Source: Chondrilla cf. caribensis
Taxonomy: Eukaryota; Porifera; Demospongiae; Chondrillida; Chondrillidae
Assembly (NCBI GenBank): GCA_964020155.1
Contig: OZ026565.1
Span: forward strand, 3,171,053-3,235,052
Length of the DNA: 64,000 bases
Direction: 5' to 3'
The notes under the pieces: generated by a model
Seen by the model: the letters and a program-made list of their open reading frames with translations, nothing else
Told to the model about the DNA's origin: nothing
Databases searched by the model: none
Shown: positions 9,637-19,609 of the stretch, in pieces
Layout of the letters: the number at the start of each line of letters is the position of its first letter
Numbering within the stretch: position 1 is the first letter of the stretch
Program-made: the position numbers and the translations under genes

Positions 9637-12600
9637 TCAAGCTGGATAACGAACTGGTGGTCTGCTGACACGTGTTGATCTGCGAACTGTTGTTGCGGGT
9701 TGTTCAACAGATGTAGATCCAGGTGGAGAAATGTCTGATGATGGGGGCATCAACAATTCATCATCAGGTGGTGAAGGTGAGGGAACTGTACGTCTTCGGA
9801 TGTGGTCCACATGTCTCCGTATGACACGACCATCGTTCAATTTGACCTCATAAGATAATGGGCCTCTTATCTTGCAAATCTCACCAGGCAACCACTTGGG
9901 TCCTTGAGCAAAATTGCTTACGAATACTGGATCTTCTATCTTGAAGTTGCGTTCCTTGCTGGACCGATCGTGGTACATCTTCTGGCTACTCTGTGCCTGC
10001 GTAACTCGAGTGGTTAGACTGGGGCGAAGACAGTCAAGATGAGACCGCAACTGTCTACCCATCAGTAGCTGACATGGGGGCACCCCAGTGGTTGTGTGCG
10101 ATGTGCTTCGGTAGCGAAACAGAAAACGAGAGAGTTGCTTCTGGAGATCATCGGCGGTGGATGTGTCCTTCTTCATTGCATTCTTGAAGGTTTGGACATA
10201 CCTCTCGGCCAATCCATTTGATGATGGATGGTAAGGTGCGGAAGTAACGTGACGAATGCCATTCTGTTTTGTAAATTCCTGGAACTCACTACTAGTGAAG
10301 GCGGTTCCGTTATCTGAAACAAGTACTTCAGGAATCCCGTGTGTTGCAAACATAGCTCTCAATTTGTTGATGGTGTGATGAGATGTTGCTGAAGGTACCA
10401 TATCTACTTCTAACCACTTTGAGTGTGCGTCTACTACCACTAAAAACATCTTTCCTAGGAAGGGTCCCGCGTAGTCAATGTGAAGTCTTGTCCAAGGCTT
10501 AGTCGGCCACTCCCAGGGATGAAGTGGAGCTGAAGCTGGTGCCTTCTGTTGCACTTGACAACTTGTGCAAGACTGAACTCGTTGTTCAATCTCCTTGTCT
10601 AAGTTTGGCCACCACACAATTCCTCTGGCAATTCCCTTCATCCGTGACATGCCAGGGTGTCCTTCATGGAGTTCATCCAATATGTGTTGGCGAGCCTGTG
10701 GAGGTACCACTACTCGATTTCCCCACAGAATGCACCCATCGTGAAGCGAGAGCTCTTCCCTCCTTCGTTGAAATGGTTTGAAGTCGTCATCCACTGTCGC
10801 TGGCGTAGTCCATCCTGAAAGTAGCATCTCTTTTACTTTTGACAATAATGGATCTCGAGCTGTCCATGTCTTGATCTGGCTGGCGGAGATGGGAGATGTC
10901 TGTAATGCTTGCATCAACATGATCGTCTCCCCAGGTACACTTTCTTCCCCAATGCTATCAGGTAGCGGTAATCTGCTGAGGAGGTCTGCATTGCCATGTT
11001 GTGAGCCTGGCTTGTAAGTGATGGTGTAGTTGTAAGCACCTAAAGTCAGTGCCCAACGCTGTAAGCGAGCAGATGCCATGGCTGGTGTCGGACGATTTTC
11101 GGCAAAGATGTGCTGTAGAGGCTTGTGGTCGGAATAGATACTAAACATGCGTCCTGCCAGGTATTGGTGAAATCGCTTTACCCCAAAAATAATGGCAAGA
11201 CCTTCCTTGTCCAGTTGGGAATATTTCTTCTCGGCTGGTGTGAGAGAACGGCTTGCAAATGCGATCGGCTTTGCCTCTCCTGTCTCCATGCGGTGTGACA
11301 ATACGGCTCCCACTCCATAGGGGGATGCGTCACATTCCAAGATGAGGTCTCGGGTTGGGTCGTAGTGTGTCAAAACGTCGGTTGATGTGAGTGCTGTTTT
11401 GGCTTGCTGAAAAGCCTCTGCTTGAGCCTTACCCCAGATCCAGCGTTGTTGTTTCTGAAGAAGTAGGTACAAGGGTGACAAAACACTTGATAGGTGTGGG
11501 AGGAACTTGCCATAGTAATTAATGAGTCCTAGAAACGACCTCAGCTGTGAGACATCCTGTGGTGTTGGAGCATCCATGATGGCGCGAACTTTCTCCTTTG
11601 TGGGAAGGAGCCCCTCGGCAGAAATTGTGTGTCCCAGGTATTCCACGGAAGGCAACATGAACGCACATTTGCTCTTCTTCAAGCGAATCCCAGCTTTCTC
11701 CAAACGAGATAAGACTTCCTCCAAGTTTCTCAGGTGCTCCATTTCGGTCTTTCCTGTGACTAAGATGTCGTCGAGGTAAACTGTGACATGTTCTATGTCC
11801 TGCAAGAGGCTATCCATAGCCCTCTGAAAAATGGCTGGTGCTGAGGCCACTCCAAATGGTAGTCGATTGTATCGATATAAACCCTTGTGTGTGTTGATTA
11901 CCACGTAGTTTCTTGACGATTCTTCCAGCGAAATTTGTTGGTAGGCATGGGCAAGGTCAAGCTTGGAGAATTTTTGTCCTCCTGCAAGTGAGGCAAAAAT
12001 ATCATCGATGTGGGGCAAGGGATAGGTGTCAAGCTTAGCTACTTTGTTGACCGTGACCTTGTAGTCCCCACAAATTCTTACTGTGCCGTCTGGTTTGCTC
12101 ACTGGTACGATTGGGGCGGCCCAATCTGCGAACTCAACTTTTTCGATGATGTTGCTCTCCTCCAGTCGCCGAAGTTCCTGTTCTATGCGGCCACGTAATG
12201 CGTATGGTACGGAACGAGCCTTGCAAAATTGAGGTGTTGCTGTTGGATCAACATGCAGTTTAGCTGTGACTCCCTGCATGTGCCCTAAACCCTCCTTGAA
12301 CACTCCTGGGTATCTCTCGATCACTGACTGTAGGTTATGGCTGGCAGGCTCCACTGAAATGCTGTTCAGAGCTCTCCAGTCCAGTTTTATGTGCTGTAGC
12401 CAGTTTCTTCCCAGTAGTGTCGGACCTGCTCCGGCTACGATTAGCAAGGGCAATGTCTTCTTCTGTCCTTGATACTGCACCTGTACCTGGATGTTTCCCT
12501 TAACCTCCAGCTTCTCTCCAGTGTAGGTCGTGAGTCGGATATCTGTCGGTTGAATGGATGGACCATGTCCTTTCCATAACTGCTGATATTTCTTGCTGCT

Positions 12601-13539
12601 CATCACGGATAAGGCTGCTCCTGTGTCAACCTCCATCGTCATATCTACCTCGTTCACCCGTAGTTGTACTTGAATGGGAGCCACTTTCGGTGTTGTTACT
12701 TTGAACAATCCATAAACCTGTGACTCATCATCTGCTAATTGGCTCCCAGGTTCTTCGGTGAGCTGATTTGTCCTTCGAAGGCCTTTTTGCTTTGGTTCAC
12801 GACCCTGTGGTGAGAGGTGCTCTCTTGCCTTGCTTCGACAAGCCTTCGCAATGTGGCCTTTCTTTCCACACTTGTGACATTCGGCTGTCTTGAATCGGCA
12901 ATCAGTAGCGGCGTGCTGGTTGCTGTTACATCTATAGCATACAATTGTGCTCTGTTTCTTTTGTGCGCGAGTGTGTAATGACATCACCGCGCTTGGTTTA
13001 GCAGGGTGCGTTGTTGGTCGGAGATTCTGTGCGTTCTTTTCGGCCATTTCAGTGGCTTGACACATTTCAAACGCTTTCTTGAACGTTAATCCCGATTCGG
13101 CAAGTAATCTCCGCTGGATTCGTCCGTCTCGGATTCCACACACGACTCTATCTCGTAGCATAATATCCAAGGTGTCTCCGAATTTGCAGTGTTCTGAAAT
13201 ACGTCGAAGGTCTGCTACGTACTCCGCGATCGTTTCTCCTTCCTTCTGCGACCTCGTGTTGAACATGAACCGTTGTACGATTTCCGACGGTGGCGGACAA
13301 TAGTGTTCTCTAACGAGTGTGACGATTTCCTTGAAAGAAAGGGTGGTTGGCTTTTCCGGAGCTACCAGATTCCTTATTACTTGATACGTTGGTGCTCCAC
13401 ACACGCTGAGCAAGATCGCGCGTTGCTTCCCAGCGTCCTCAACCCCGTTGGCGGTAAAATATTGCTCCAATCGCTCGGTATATGAGGTCCAGTCTTCCCT
13501 TCCTTGTTCAAAAGGTCCAATCGTGCCATGAGTAGTCAT
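9637..13539 (-). CDS. Gag-Pol polyprotein of a Ty3/gypsy-type retrotransposon
   Basis: A single open frame of 1300 residues with gag and pol fused. Domain order: a gag capsid-like region (about 1-190); two zinc knuckles at about 198-240 (CYRC...H....C and CHKCGKKGHIAKAC); an aspartic protease with VDTGAALSVMS near 303; reverse transcriptase with YLDDILVTG near 588; RNase H with DASPYGVGAVLS and TYKPGSQHGNADLLSR; then integrase. Integrase has an HHCC finger (about 955-995) and a DDE core with the aspartates in DYAGPF and SDNGTAF and the glutamate in SSNGLAERY. This order (PR-RT-RH-IN) is that of Ty3/gypsy elements (Metaviridae). The fusion of gag and pol without a stop or frameshift resembles the K02A2.6-like elements common in invertebrates. 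No break is seen. Confidence 0.95.
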   Translation of the reverse strand: MTTHGTIGPFEQGREDWTSYTERLEQYFTANGVEDAGKQRAILLSVCGAPTYQVIRNLVAPEKPTTLSFKEIVTLVREHYCPPPSEIVQRFMFNTRSQKEGETIAEYVADLRRISEHCKFGDTLDIMLRDRVVCGIRDGRIQRRLLAESGLTFKKAFEMCQATEMAEKNAQNLRPTTHPAKPSAVMSLHTRAQKKQSTIVCYRCNSNQHAATDCRFKTAECHKCGKKGHIAKACRSKAREHLSPQGREPKQKGLRRTNQLTEEPGSQLADDESQVYGLFKVTTPKVAPIQVQLRVNEVDMTMEVDTGAALSVMSSKKYQQLWKGHGPSIQPTDIRLTTYTGEKLEVKGNIQVQVQYQGQKKTLPLLIVAGAGPTLLGRNWLQHIKLDWRALNSISVEPASHNLQSVIERYPGVFKEGLGHMQGVTAKLHVDPTATPQFCKARSVPYALRGRIEQELRRLEESNIIEKVEFADWAAPIVPVSKPDGTVRICGDYKVTVNKVAKLDTYPLPHIDDIFASLAGGQKFSKLDLAHAYQQISLEESSRNYVVINTHKGLYRYNRLPFGVASAPAIFQRAMDSLLQDIEHVTVYLDDILVTGKTEMEHLRNLEEVLSRLEKAGIRLKKSKCAFMLPSVEYLGHTISAEGLLPTKEKVRAIMDAPTPQDVSQLRSFLGLINYYGKFLPHLSSVLSPLYLLLQKQQRWIWGKAQAEAFQQAKTALTSTDVLTHYDPTRDLILECDASPYGVGAVLSHRMETGEAKPIAFASRSLTPAEKKYSQLDKEGLAIIFGVKRFHQYLAGRMFSIYSDHKPLQHIFAENRPTPAMASARLQRWALTLGAYNYTITYKPGSQHGNADLLSRLPLPDSIGEESVPGETIMLMQALQTSPISASQIKTWTARDPLLSKVKEMLLSGWTTPATVDDDFKPFQRRREELSLHDGCILWGNRVVVPPQARQHILDELHEGHPGMSRMKGIARGIVWWPNLDKEIEQRVQSCTSCQVQQKAPASAPLHPWEWPTKPWTRLHIDYAGPFLGKMFLVVVDAHSKWLEVDMVPSATSHHTINKLRAMFATHGIPEVLVSDNGTAFTSSEFQEFTKQNGIRHVTSAPYHPSSNGLAERYVQTFKNAMKKDTSTADDLQKQLSRFLFRYRSTSHTTTGVPPCQLLMGRQLRSHLDCLRPSLTTRVTQAQSSQKMYHDRSSKERNFKIEDPVFVSNFAQGPKWLPGEICKIRGPLSYEVKLNDGRVIRRHVDHIRRRTVPSPSPPDDELLMPPSSDISPPGSTSVEQPATTVRRSTRVSRPPVRYPA

Positions 13540-13544
13540 TCTGT

Positions 13545-13560
13545 TTAATCCTCGTCGCCA
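13545..13560 (-). other. Primer binding site (probable)
   Basis: Four bases inside the 5' LTR the minus strand reads TGGCGACGAGGATTAA. It starts with TGG, as required to pair with a tRNA CCA end. I cannot name the tRNA from memory with confidence. Confidence 0.6.
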
Positions 13561-13564
13561 ATTA

Positions 13565-13880
13565 TGTTGTATCTTATCGTTTCGTTCACGAATTGTCGAT
13601 CAACAAACTTGAATGATTAGTCAATCAATCACAGAGTCACTAACTAACTACAACTCTAAACAGCTGCTGACATGCAAGCAGAATCTACAAGCTTAAATAA
13701 AGAACAATGATCTAATACAGAATGTTCTAGGCTACAATGAAACTTAAACACTTAAACTTACTAGACACATGATAGAGACAGAAATGATAGATTAATGATT
13801 GATTACTATAAGCTAGACAAATGAATCCATACAAGATAGTAATAGGTGAAATGGAAGTTATGGAAGTTAAGGATATCACA
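13565..13880 (-). repeat. 5' LTR of the gypsy-type element
   Basis: 316 bp and identical to 9292-9607. In element orientation this is the 5' LTR and should hold the promoter. Confidence 0.95.
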
Positions 13881-13952
13881 AGATTGTTATTTATTATCAA
13901 TTCATTAATTCAAATCGTTTCGAAGCGATTATATACGGGTATGTGTATATAT

Positions 13953-14063
13953 GGTGACGTCATCGGGTCACATGACATGATTATGTCTTAGAGGTCACGT
14001 GCAGACGTCATTATGACGTCATCAACCCACAATGGCCGATGTCCGTTCTTTATTGGAGATCCA
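13953..14063 (-). repeat. Merlin terminal inverted repeat, right
   Basis: Inverted copy of the left repeat. One of the three TGACGTCA palindromes is altered here to AGACGTCA; the other two and the CACGTG remain. Confidence 0.85.
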
Positions 14064-14257
14064 ACAGGGCTTTAAAACAAACTATGATGCGGAGTACCTT
14101 GGGTCATATTCTACTCAAAGATGATGATCAATCGATATTCAAAATTACCCCGAATTACCTTACCTCTTATGTGTCCTTGTCGTGTGTTTTCCTGTACGTG
14201 TACAGACCAAAATGAGCAATATATGTCTATAGCGTACATTGTTGTAGAGCGTGTTAG

Positions 14258-14460
14258 TGGATAGTTCTTGTTCATTGTGTTACTTGTTTCTAATATTCCG
14301 TGTCAAGTGCGTGTGGTGTTCCGTGTTGGAGATGTGTCTGTGGTGTGTTCTGTAGGGAACACAGACTATCAGACACTTGACGAGAAGGAACTGAAGCTGG
14401 TTGAAGAGGAAACTCAGAGAAGAATAAAGTGTCTTTGTAAGGTACATGTCCCCTCCACCT
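14258..14460 (+). other. Unidentified exon-like fragment
   Basis: An open frame includes VVCSVGNTDYQTLDEKEL followed by KLVEEETQRRIKCLCK and a possible donor (TTTGTAAGG) near 14440. Composition looks coding and charged. I do not recognise it. It lies just upstream of the ANKHD1-like exon and could be part of the same transcript. Confidence 0.35.
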
Positions 14461-14587
14461 CAGGAAGGAGCTGTATCCATCTCTAGCAGTGAACGTTTGT
14501 TAACGTCATTTCTGTGTTATGTGTGACCAAGTGTCCATTTCCGTCTGTTCTGATGACAGTCTCTCTCTCTCCCCACCTCATTTCCAG

Positions 14588-14771
14588 GTACAGGTGAACT
14601 GTCCAAGTTGGACCCTCAGACCTTCTCTGATCCTGAAATCCTGAGATGTCTGACATCGTCTGTGTCTAGTGCATTAGACGAAGCATCTAGTGCACTGAAC
14701 AAGATAAGAAGTGAAGCTGTTACCAAGGGAGATCTGTCCAGTGAGAGCAACATCAACAGTGATAGTGTCCA
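14588..14771 (+). pseudogene. ANKHD1/MASK-like N-terminal exon fragment
   Basis: The exon is bounded by an acceptor (TTTCCAG) and a donor (GTGAGTG). It encodes TGELSKLDPQTFSDPEIL followed by RCLTSSVSSALDEASSALNK. ANKHD1/MASK, an ankyrin-repeat and KH-domain protein, has a closely similar stretch just before its first ankyrin repeat, with a DPEVLRRLTSSVSCALDEAA pattern. In that family about 25 ankyrin repeats follow. None is found here, so this is a partial duplicate. The following sequence (14860-15130) stays open with Ser-rich coding-like text that I do not recognise. Confidence 0.6.
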
Positions 14772-14853
14772 GTGAGTGTGTGTGTGTGTATGTGTGTGTG
14801 TGTCCATGTAGCCTAGATCTCTACACTCCTCCATTGGTACACACACTTCAGGT

Positions 14854-15135
14854 ATGAAGGTTCGGACCCGAGACTCCCAGACTCCTAGTGACTCCAAGAA
14901 ATCCAATGACCCCACTGGTAAGAGGGTGAGTACCAGTAGCCTCCCTTGGATCGTCGTACACAATGTGACCAAGGACCAGATTGATAGCACTCCTGTGTCT
15001 TTGAAGAAACTGGGTCAAGCTGGCAATCACAACTCTTATGTGTCTGACGACGTCAATGTCATTCTGGCTGATGTGCCGTCATCCTCTCCCATGGTTCAGC
15101 CAACCTGTGGGAACACCAGTGCAGACAGTCAGTCT
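14854..15135 (+). other. Open exon-like segment after the ANKHD1-like exon
   Basis: An open frame continues for about 100 codons with mixed composition, for example SSLPWIVVHNVTKDQIDSTP and SDDVNVILADVPSSSPMVQP. A GTAAGA donor inside it (near 14919) suggests it may be spliced there. The relation to the preceding exon is uncertain because the phases do not join cleanly. No family recognised. Confidence 0.35.
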
Positions 15136-15657
15136 TTGAATGTGCACGTTGTACTTGTGTACACATGTACTGTATAGTATTATGCAGATGTACATATGTA
15201 TGCATGTATATTTCCATGTACGTTTGTATGTACAGTATATGCAGATGTATTATGTATATGTTTATGTATATACGTATGTGTATATGTGTATATGTGTGTA
15301 CATACATTACAAGTCACTTAGTAATTCCCCTGTAAGTACCTGGGTTAGTATATACATACTCCTAGTTGATATACATACACCTCACTCAGTCCCTAGCTCA
15401 TGTACACCATGTCAACCAGTACTGGTAGTAAGTACCTCTGATAAAATGTACAGATTTAGTGTGCCCTTCAAGGTACTTAGCAAGTTGGACTATATATGCT
15501 CACCTGCGTACATATAAACGTATGTACATATGTACGTTTATACGTATGTATTTAAGGTACATACATACAATACTTATGTATATGTACCATAGAACAAGTG
15601 GCTTTACTAGCTGTATGCATGTATGTATTATGCATTATGTGTTCTTTGTTGATGTAG

Positions 15658-15834
15658 AAGTGGAAAGTGGCTGTCTTTCTCCACTGCCACCTGTGTTTGG
15701 TAAAACATGGAGTTGTGGTAGTCAAGCCTCTGGAAGGGGACTTGAACGAGGATGATGTTGTGGTGAACAAGCACCTCCATCTGACAATCTCACCAGAAGT
15801 GATTTCTCCTTACATTGCTAGAGAATCTGATTAG
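15658..15834 (+). other. Probable terminal exon of an unidentified gene
   Basis: After an acceptor (TTGATGTAG) a frame of 58 codons runs to a TAG. The peptide starts KWKVAVFLHCHLCLVKHG, continues with VVVVKPLEGDLNEDDVVVNK and ends ISPYIARESD. It looks like genuine protein rather than chance sequence. It may be the 3' exon of whatever gene the 14.3-15.1 kb pieces come from. Function unknown. Confidence 0.45.
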
Positions 15835-16587
15835 CTGACACTTAGTTTGGGAGACAGTGTGTCCGAAATAAAACCGTCCAACAAGGCAGGATTTTGCTAT
15901 GGGATGCTTGATAATGGTAATAACTGGATTGTACCCATCAGATTGTGTGGAAATCTGGTGAATTTGGAAACTTAAACTAATGTAAAATTGATGATGTACG
16001 TACCAATTTGGATTGTGAACTAATTGTGTGCTCAAAAGCTTTGTTTTTACTTGACTAGTCCAGCCCAATTATAGTGTATTATATGTAACAATGATCTTTG
16101 TAATAGTACAGAGGAGCTATTATTATTATTATAAAGTTTTACTTTTTCATATAATAATAATGTATAAAATTAATTATATGAAATATTGTCCAATATTAGA
16201 CTAGTATGGTATATTATTGTAAGAGCACATGCAGGCATGTGCTATTATATTATATAGGCCTGTAGGACGTATATAATATGCACCCATATATATATATATT
16301 ATGAAGATACATCATCATGAGGTACATAATGGTAATGATAATAATATACACATTAAACAATAGTAAAACTTATTACAACAAAATTATAACTTTATACACA
16401 TATATATGATAAACAGTTATATAACAAATAAATACAATTAAATATAATATAACATTGATGCAATAACTATAATTAATATATAAAGTAAATTATAATACAT
16501 GTATACATACGATAATTATAATATTGACAAACAAAAAACAAAAAACAAACAGACAAACTAACAAACAAACAAAAGACAAGTTGCAAA
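15835..16587. other. AT-rich non-coding stretch
   Basis: No gene is seen. Composition becomes very AT-rich from about 16080, with runs of ATTATT and TATATA. It ends in an AAACAAACAAAC run (16531-16575) next to the retroelement fragment; on the minus strand this follows the stop codon and could be the 3' tail of that element. Confidence 0.6.
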
Positions 16588-17163
16588 TTATGATCTAATC
16601 CTGCTTTCAGCGTTGGCAAGTACAATTAGGCCGGGATTATCTGAGGCTGGTGGATCTCTGACGTGATGGCTGCAAGATCTGCTTCCTCTTATAGACATAA
16701 TAGCAAGTCGAATCAGAGCAAATTGAATTGAACATCTAATCCATCTCATAACTAGAGAGTATTGCTGATTGCTCTTGTTTGCAATTAAAGACGCAAGCCT
16801 CTTATAAAAAATCGCACATTCTCTCGTCATCCCACCAGATGTAGTAAATACTAGGGGAGTGAATACACCTCTTTCGACTTCTCTTATACGCTGGCCATAC
16901 TGCCGCTTCTTCTCATTTTCATGCTTCTTATATGCTGATGGTATGGACAAAGAGCAGTTAGAGGGAGCGCTTGGATGAAAGATCCTAATATCAAAAAATG
17001 CTTCCTGAGCTCTGCTCCAAAATCCCGTTGCACGAATGTCAAGCCTTGCATTCTCATCTGTATTAGCCGATTGGTGTAGAAAGACCTCATGGGTGATAGG
17101 TTGCAGATTAGGTTCGTGTGCAACATTGTGACAAACCTCGGTTAGCAGGTTGGCAGTGAGGTC
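16588..17163 (-). mobile_element. 3' fragment of a reverse-transcriptase/nuclease retroelement
   Basis: Read on the minus strand, one continuous frame runs from about 17163 (DLTANLLTEV) to the stop at 16588. It is colinear with the last part of the 25607-27265 protein: LDIRATGFWSRAQEAFFDIR, then KKRQYGQRIREVERGVFTPL, then RGSRS. The conserved D...FFD-R-hydrophobic pattern resembles a PD-(D/E)XK-type nuclease fold. The reverse transcriptase part is missing, as expected for 5' truncation during target-primed insertion. The coding sequence itself is open, so it is fairly young. Confidence 0.75.
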
Positions 17164-17229
17164 ACATATATATATATAATATTATATTACTATAATAATA
17201 TGTACTTACGTAAATATAAATTATATAAT

Positions 17230-17235
<6 letters not shown>

Positions 17236-17275
<40 letters not shown>

Positions 17276-17473
17276 TATATTATATATATATATGTATTAC
17301 GCATATAATTATTGATGATCATGCAGTATATAATACACACGCACACACACATGTACTATACACGCATGCACACACACAAAACACACACACGCACACACAT
17401 GTACTATACACATATGCACACACACACGCGCACGCATGCACGCACGCACGCACACACACACACACACACACAC
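17236..17473. repeat. (TA)n followed by CA/CACG repeats
   Basis: A (TA)n block at about 17236-17302 is followed by CA-rich repeats with ACGC and CATGTACTATACAC motifs at 17335-17473. The ATG-CA motif units repeat imperfectly. Confidence 0.9.
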
Positions 17474-17611
17474 GAGAGTAATCGCTCGAAGTTATCCGAA
17501 TTTTTTCAATTCTATTTTATAGCATCAGGGCGTCTAATTATAAACGCCTCAACTGGCTGAGGAGTATTTGTACTGTCCGTATAATCGCTCGATTTCTAGA
17601 TAACCTTCATG

Positions 17612-19390
17612 ATGGCTCGTTCCGTGCTCCGTCTGGAAGCCAATTCTTTGACTGAGGTGGATCGTGTTATTGTTGAATGTTCAGCTGAAGATTTGGCGTC
17701 ATCTCTCCAAGTATGGATTCGCAGACCTCAAGTCGTCAACACGAGACTTTTGGGAGCAGTTGTGAGAGAGGAGAGCTATCCGGAGCGAGCCCGCGAAAAT
17801 GGAGTTCCCGATAAGCTAATAACGAGACAACTCATCCCAAACCAGTCTAGTATACAGTGGGGGCGGTAGACCATCCAGCTGGTGGATGGTGAGTGTGTGT
17901 GTTTGATTTGCTAAAGAGCCTGTGTCAACCTATATACAGTGTAAATTGGTGGGTGGTAAGTGTATCTATTCAATATGTAAAAGAGCCTGTATCCGCCTAT
18001 ATAAACTGGTAGATGATGAGTGTTTGTATATATTTGATATGTACAAGTGCCTGTATCAGCCTGTATAAATTGGTGGATGGTGAGTGTATAACGTGTACAA
18101 GTGTGTGTATCACATGTACGTACATACGTTCAATGTGTACCTGTGGATCAAATTCAAGTTACCTTAGTGTAATTTGGTGTAGCTTTACTGTAACTTTTAC
18201 TTTTACTGGTACCCTGGGAAGCAGCCTCTGGTGAGTGGTTGTTCCCAGTCTAAATAATAATAATGAATGAATGAATGAACCTGGGGTTAACATTGGTGAG
18301 GTGGCTCTTCATTACTGAGCTGTGGGTTAGTGTCTTCAAATCCTTCACCTAGAATTGGTAAAGTTACTGTACATCTGTGGAACATGAAATATAGTTGTCA
18401 CCTGTTACTTTGCCCTTGTGTCTACGTTATCACTGGTGTGACCTCCTGTCAGTGTATTGGAGACCTCTTTCAATAGTACTATGTACCTTGTATACAATGT
18501 TTACTTATTGTAGCATACATATTGTGCATATATTTGATAGTTGTATACAAAAGTACAGTATTGGAGCTGTACGTATGCACATACGTATAAAGTAGTACTG
18601 TATATGGGGCATAGTATTGTGTACATATTCACCTCCAAATGTACATTAGTATACTATTATTAGTATACTGTTTGTCCGTCATTTCAACAGAGAATACAAC
18701 GGCAACATTTGTTTCCTATGAACAGGAGAATGGTGAATGGATTCTGGTGTACCAGTTGAGATTCCCAACTGCCGAGGAATCCGGTAGTTCTTGGTGAGGT
18801 ACCATGTGGTGTGTACACAATCAGTATGGACTGAGATGTTATGATGTGGTTTGGTTTATTTCCTTTGCAGCAGTCAGTTGAGATTGGCCCACAACACAAA
18901 AGGGAAGCAGCAAAGTATCTGTGAAGACACTGCTATCAATAGTACACTAGATTTCCCCACTGTTCCCCTGCTGAGTGCCACCACTGGTCCACTTGCTCTG
19001 CTGAACTCCACCACTGTTCCCTCACCAAACTCTACCACTAATCCCTTGCCAAACTCCACCAGTAATCCCTTGCCAAACTCCACCACTTATCCCTCAACAC
19101 AGTTTTCCACTGTTTTCTTGACTAATTACACCACTGTTCCCTTGGAAAGTGCCCCCTGCATTTAAATTACGTTTGAAAACAAATTGTGGGTAATCAACAG
19201 GAATCCACTTACTTTGTACTATTTACTATACGAGTCCCACACAACCTCTTCAAGTGTGAAGTGTGACTGATCCTCTCCTTGCGCATATTCTTGCTTCATC
19301 AGAATTCGAGTGAGTCCACTGATCCAAAGAAGTACGTCTACGAAGACATTGCTATTTCACCATACTTGATGGTTGGTATGTGGATGTGTG
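17612..19390 (+). pseudogene. TRMT44-like tRNA methyltransferase, 5' part only
   Basis: Several coding pieces match the N-terminal half of TRMT44/METTL19, the tRNA (uracil-2'-O)-methyltransferase, in order. At 17612 the frame starts MARSVLRLEANSLTEVD and contains LQVWIRRPQVVNTRLLGA, matching the family's VWLERPQVANKRL region. At 18691-18795, between acceptor TTCAACAG and donor GTGAGG, lies TATFVSYEQENGEWILVYQL. At 18872 another piece starts after a TTTGCAG acceptor. At 19313-19377 lies STDPKKYVYEDIAISPYLM, matching the DPEKFVYEDVAIAAYLL motif just before the catalytic domain. The S-adenosylmethionine-binding exons (family motif VDLGCGNGLLV) are absent from the following 2 kb, where the second duplicated module begins. 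It is therefore a truncated copy unless exons lie elsewhere. Exon boundaries are approximate. Confidence 0.6.
19025..19096 (+). repeat. 24-bp minisatellite, three units
   Basis: Three 24-bp units, each starting CCAAACTC, encode the octapeptide PNSTTNPL with variants. In the open frame 18851-19165 the neighbouring sequence is also Asn-Ser-Thr rich. It may be coding in one frame of the TRMT44-like fragment, or simply a non-coding minisatellite. Confidence 0.7.
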
Positions 19391-19609
19391 GTTGACCATA
19401 CTATGCACGGTGTGTACTGTATAGCGGGAATATCAGCCAGGAATTTACATTGGTCATTTGGCAATTTGAGGAGCTAATGATCAAGATATTTCCCCTGAAA
19501 AATGGTAGATAATTGTTCTTCTCTGATGCAAGGCTGCCTATTGGTAAGTGAAGTTTGATGTCCTTGTGCACATGATTGTAACCTCCAGTTTACTTTGTGC
19601 ATGTGAATG

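Larger units (their letters stand above)
9292..13880 (-). mobile_element. Ty3/gypsy-type LTR retrotransposon, complete
   Basis: Two direct LTRs of 316 bp, at 9292-9607 and 13565-13880, look identical base for base and have TG...CA ends. The 5-bp sequence AGATT lies on both sides (9287-9291 and 13881-13885) as the target duplication. A single gag-pol frame runs on the minus strand. A primer-binding-site-like TGG sequence lies next to the 5' LTR and a purine tract next to the 3' LTR. There is no env-like frame and no chromodomain. Identical LTRs and an open frame mean a very recent insertion, into a Merlin transposon. Confidence 0.95.
7908..14063 (-). mobile_element. Merlin-type DNA transposon, with nested LTR retrotransposon
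   Basis: The element is defined by terminal inverted repeats of about 112 bp, at 7908-8019 and 13953-14063. They are near-identical over their whole length apart from a 1-bp length difference and one substitution. They begin TGGATCTCCAATAAAGAACG. Inside is one transposase gene of the ISXO2/IS1595 type, which is diagnostic of the Merlin superfamily. A Ty3/gypsy-type element is inserted at 9292-13880, so the Merlin itself is only about 1.57 kb long. I cannot find the 8- to 9-bp target duplication expected for Merlin: flanks GACGAAGT and AACAGGGC do not match. Confidence 0.8.

Noticed and set aside
10524..13485. Plus-strand frames inside the gag-pol gene
   Set aside because: They overlap antisense to a well-supported 1300-codon polyprotein and have no recognisable domains.
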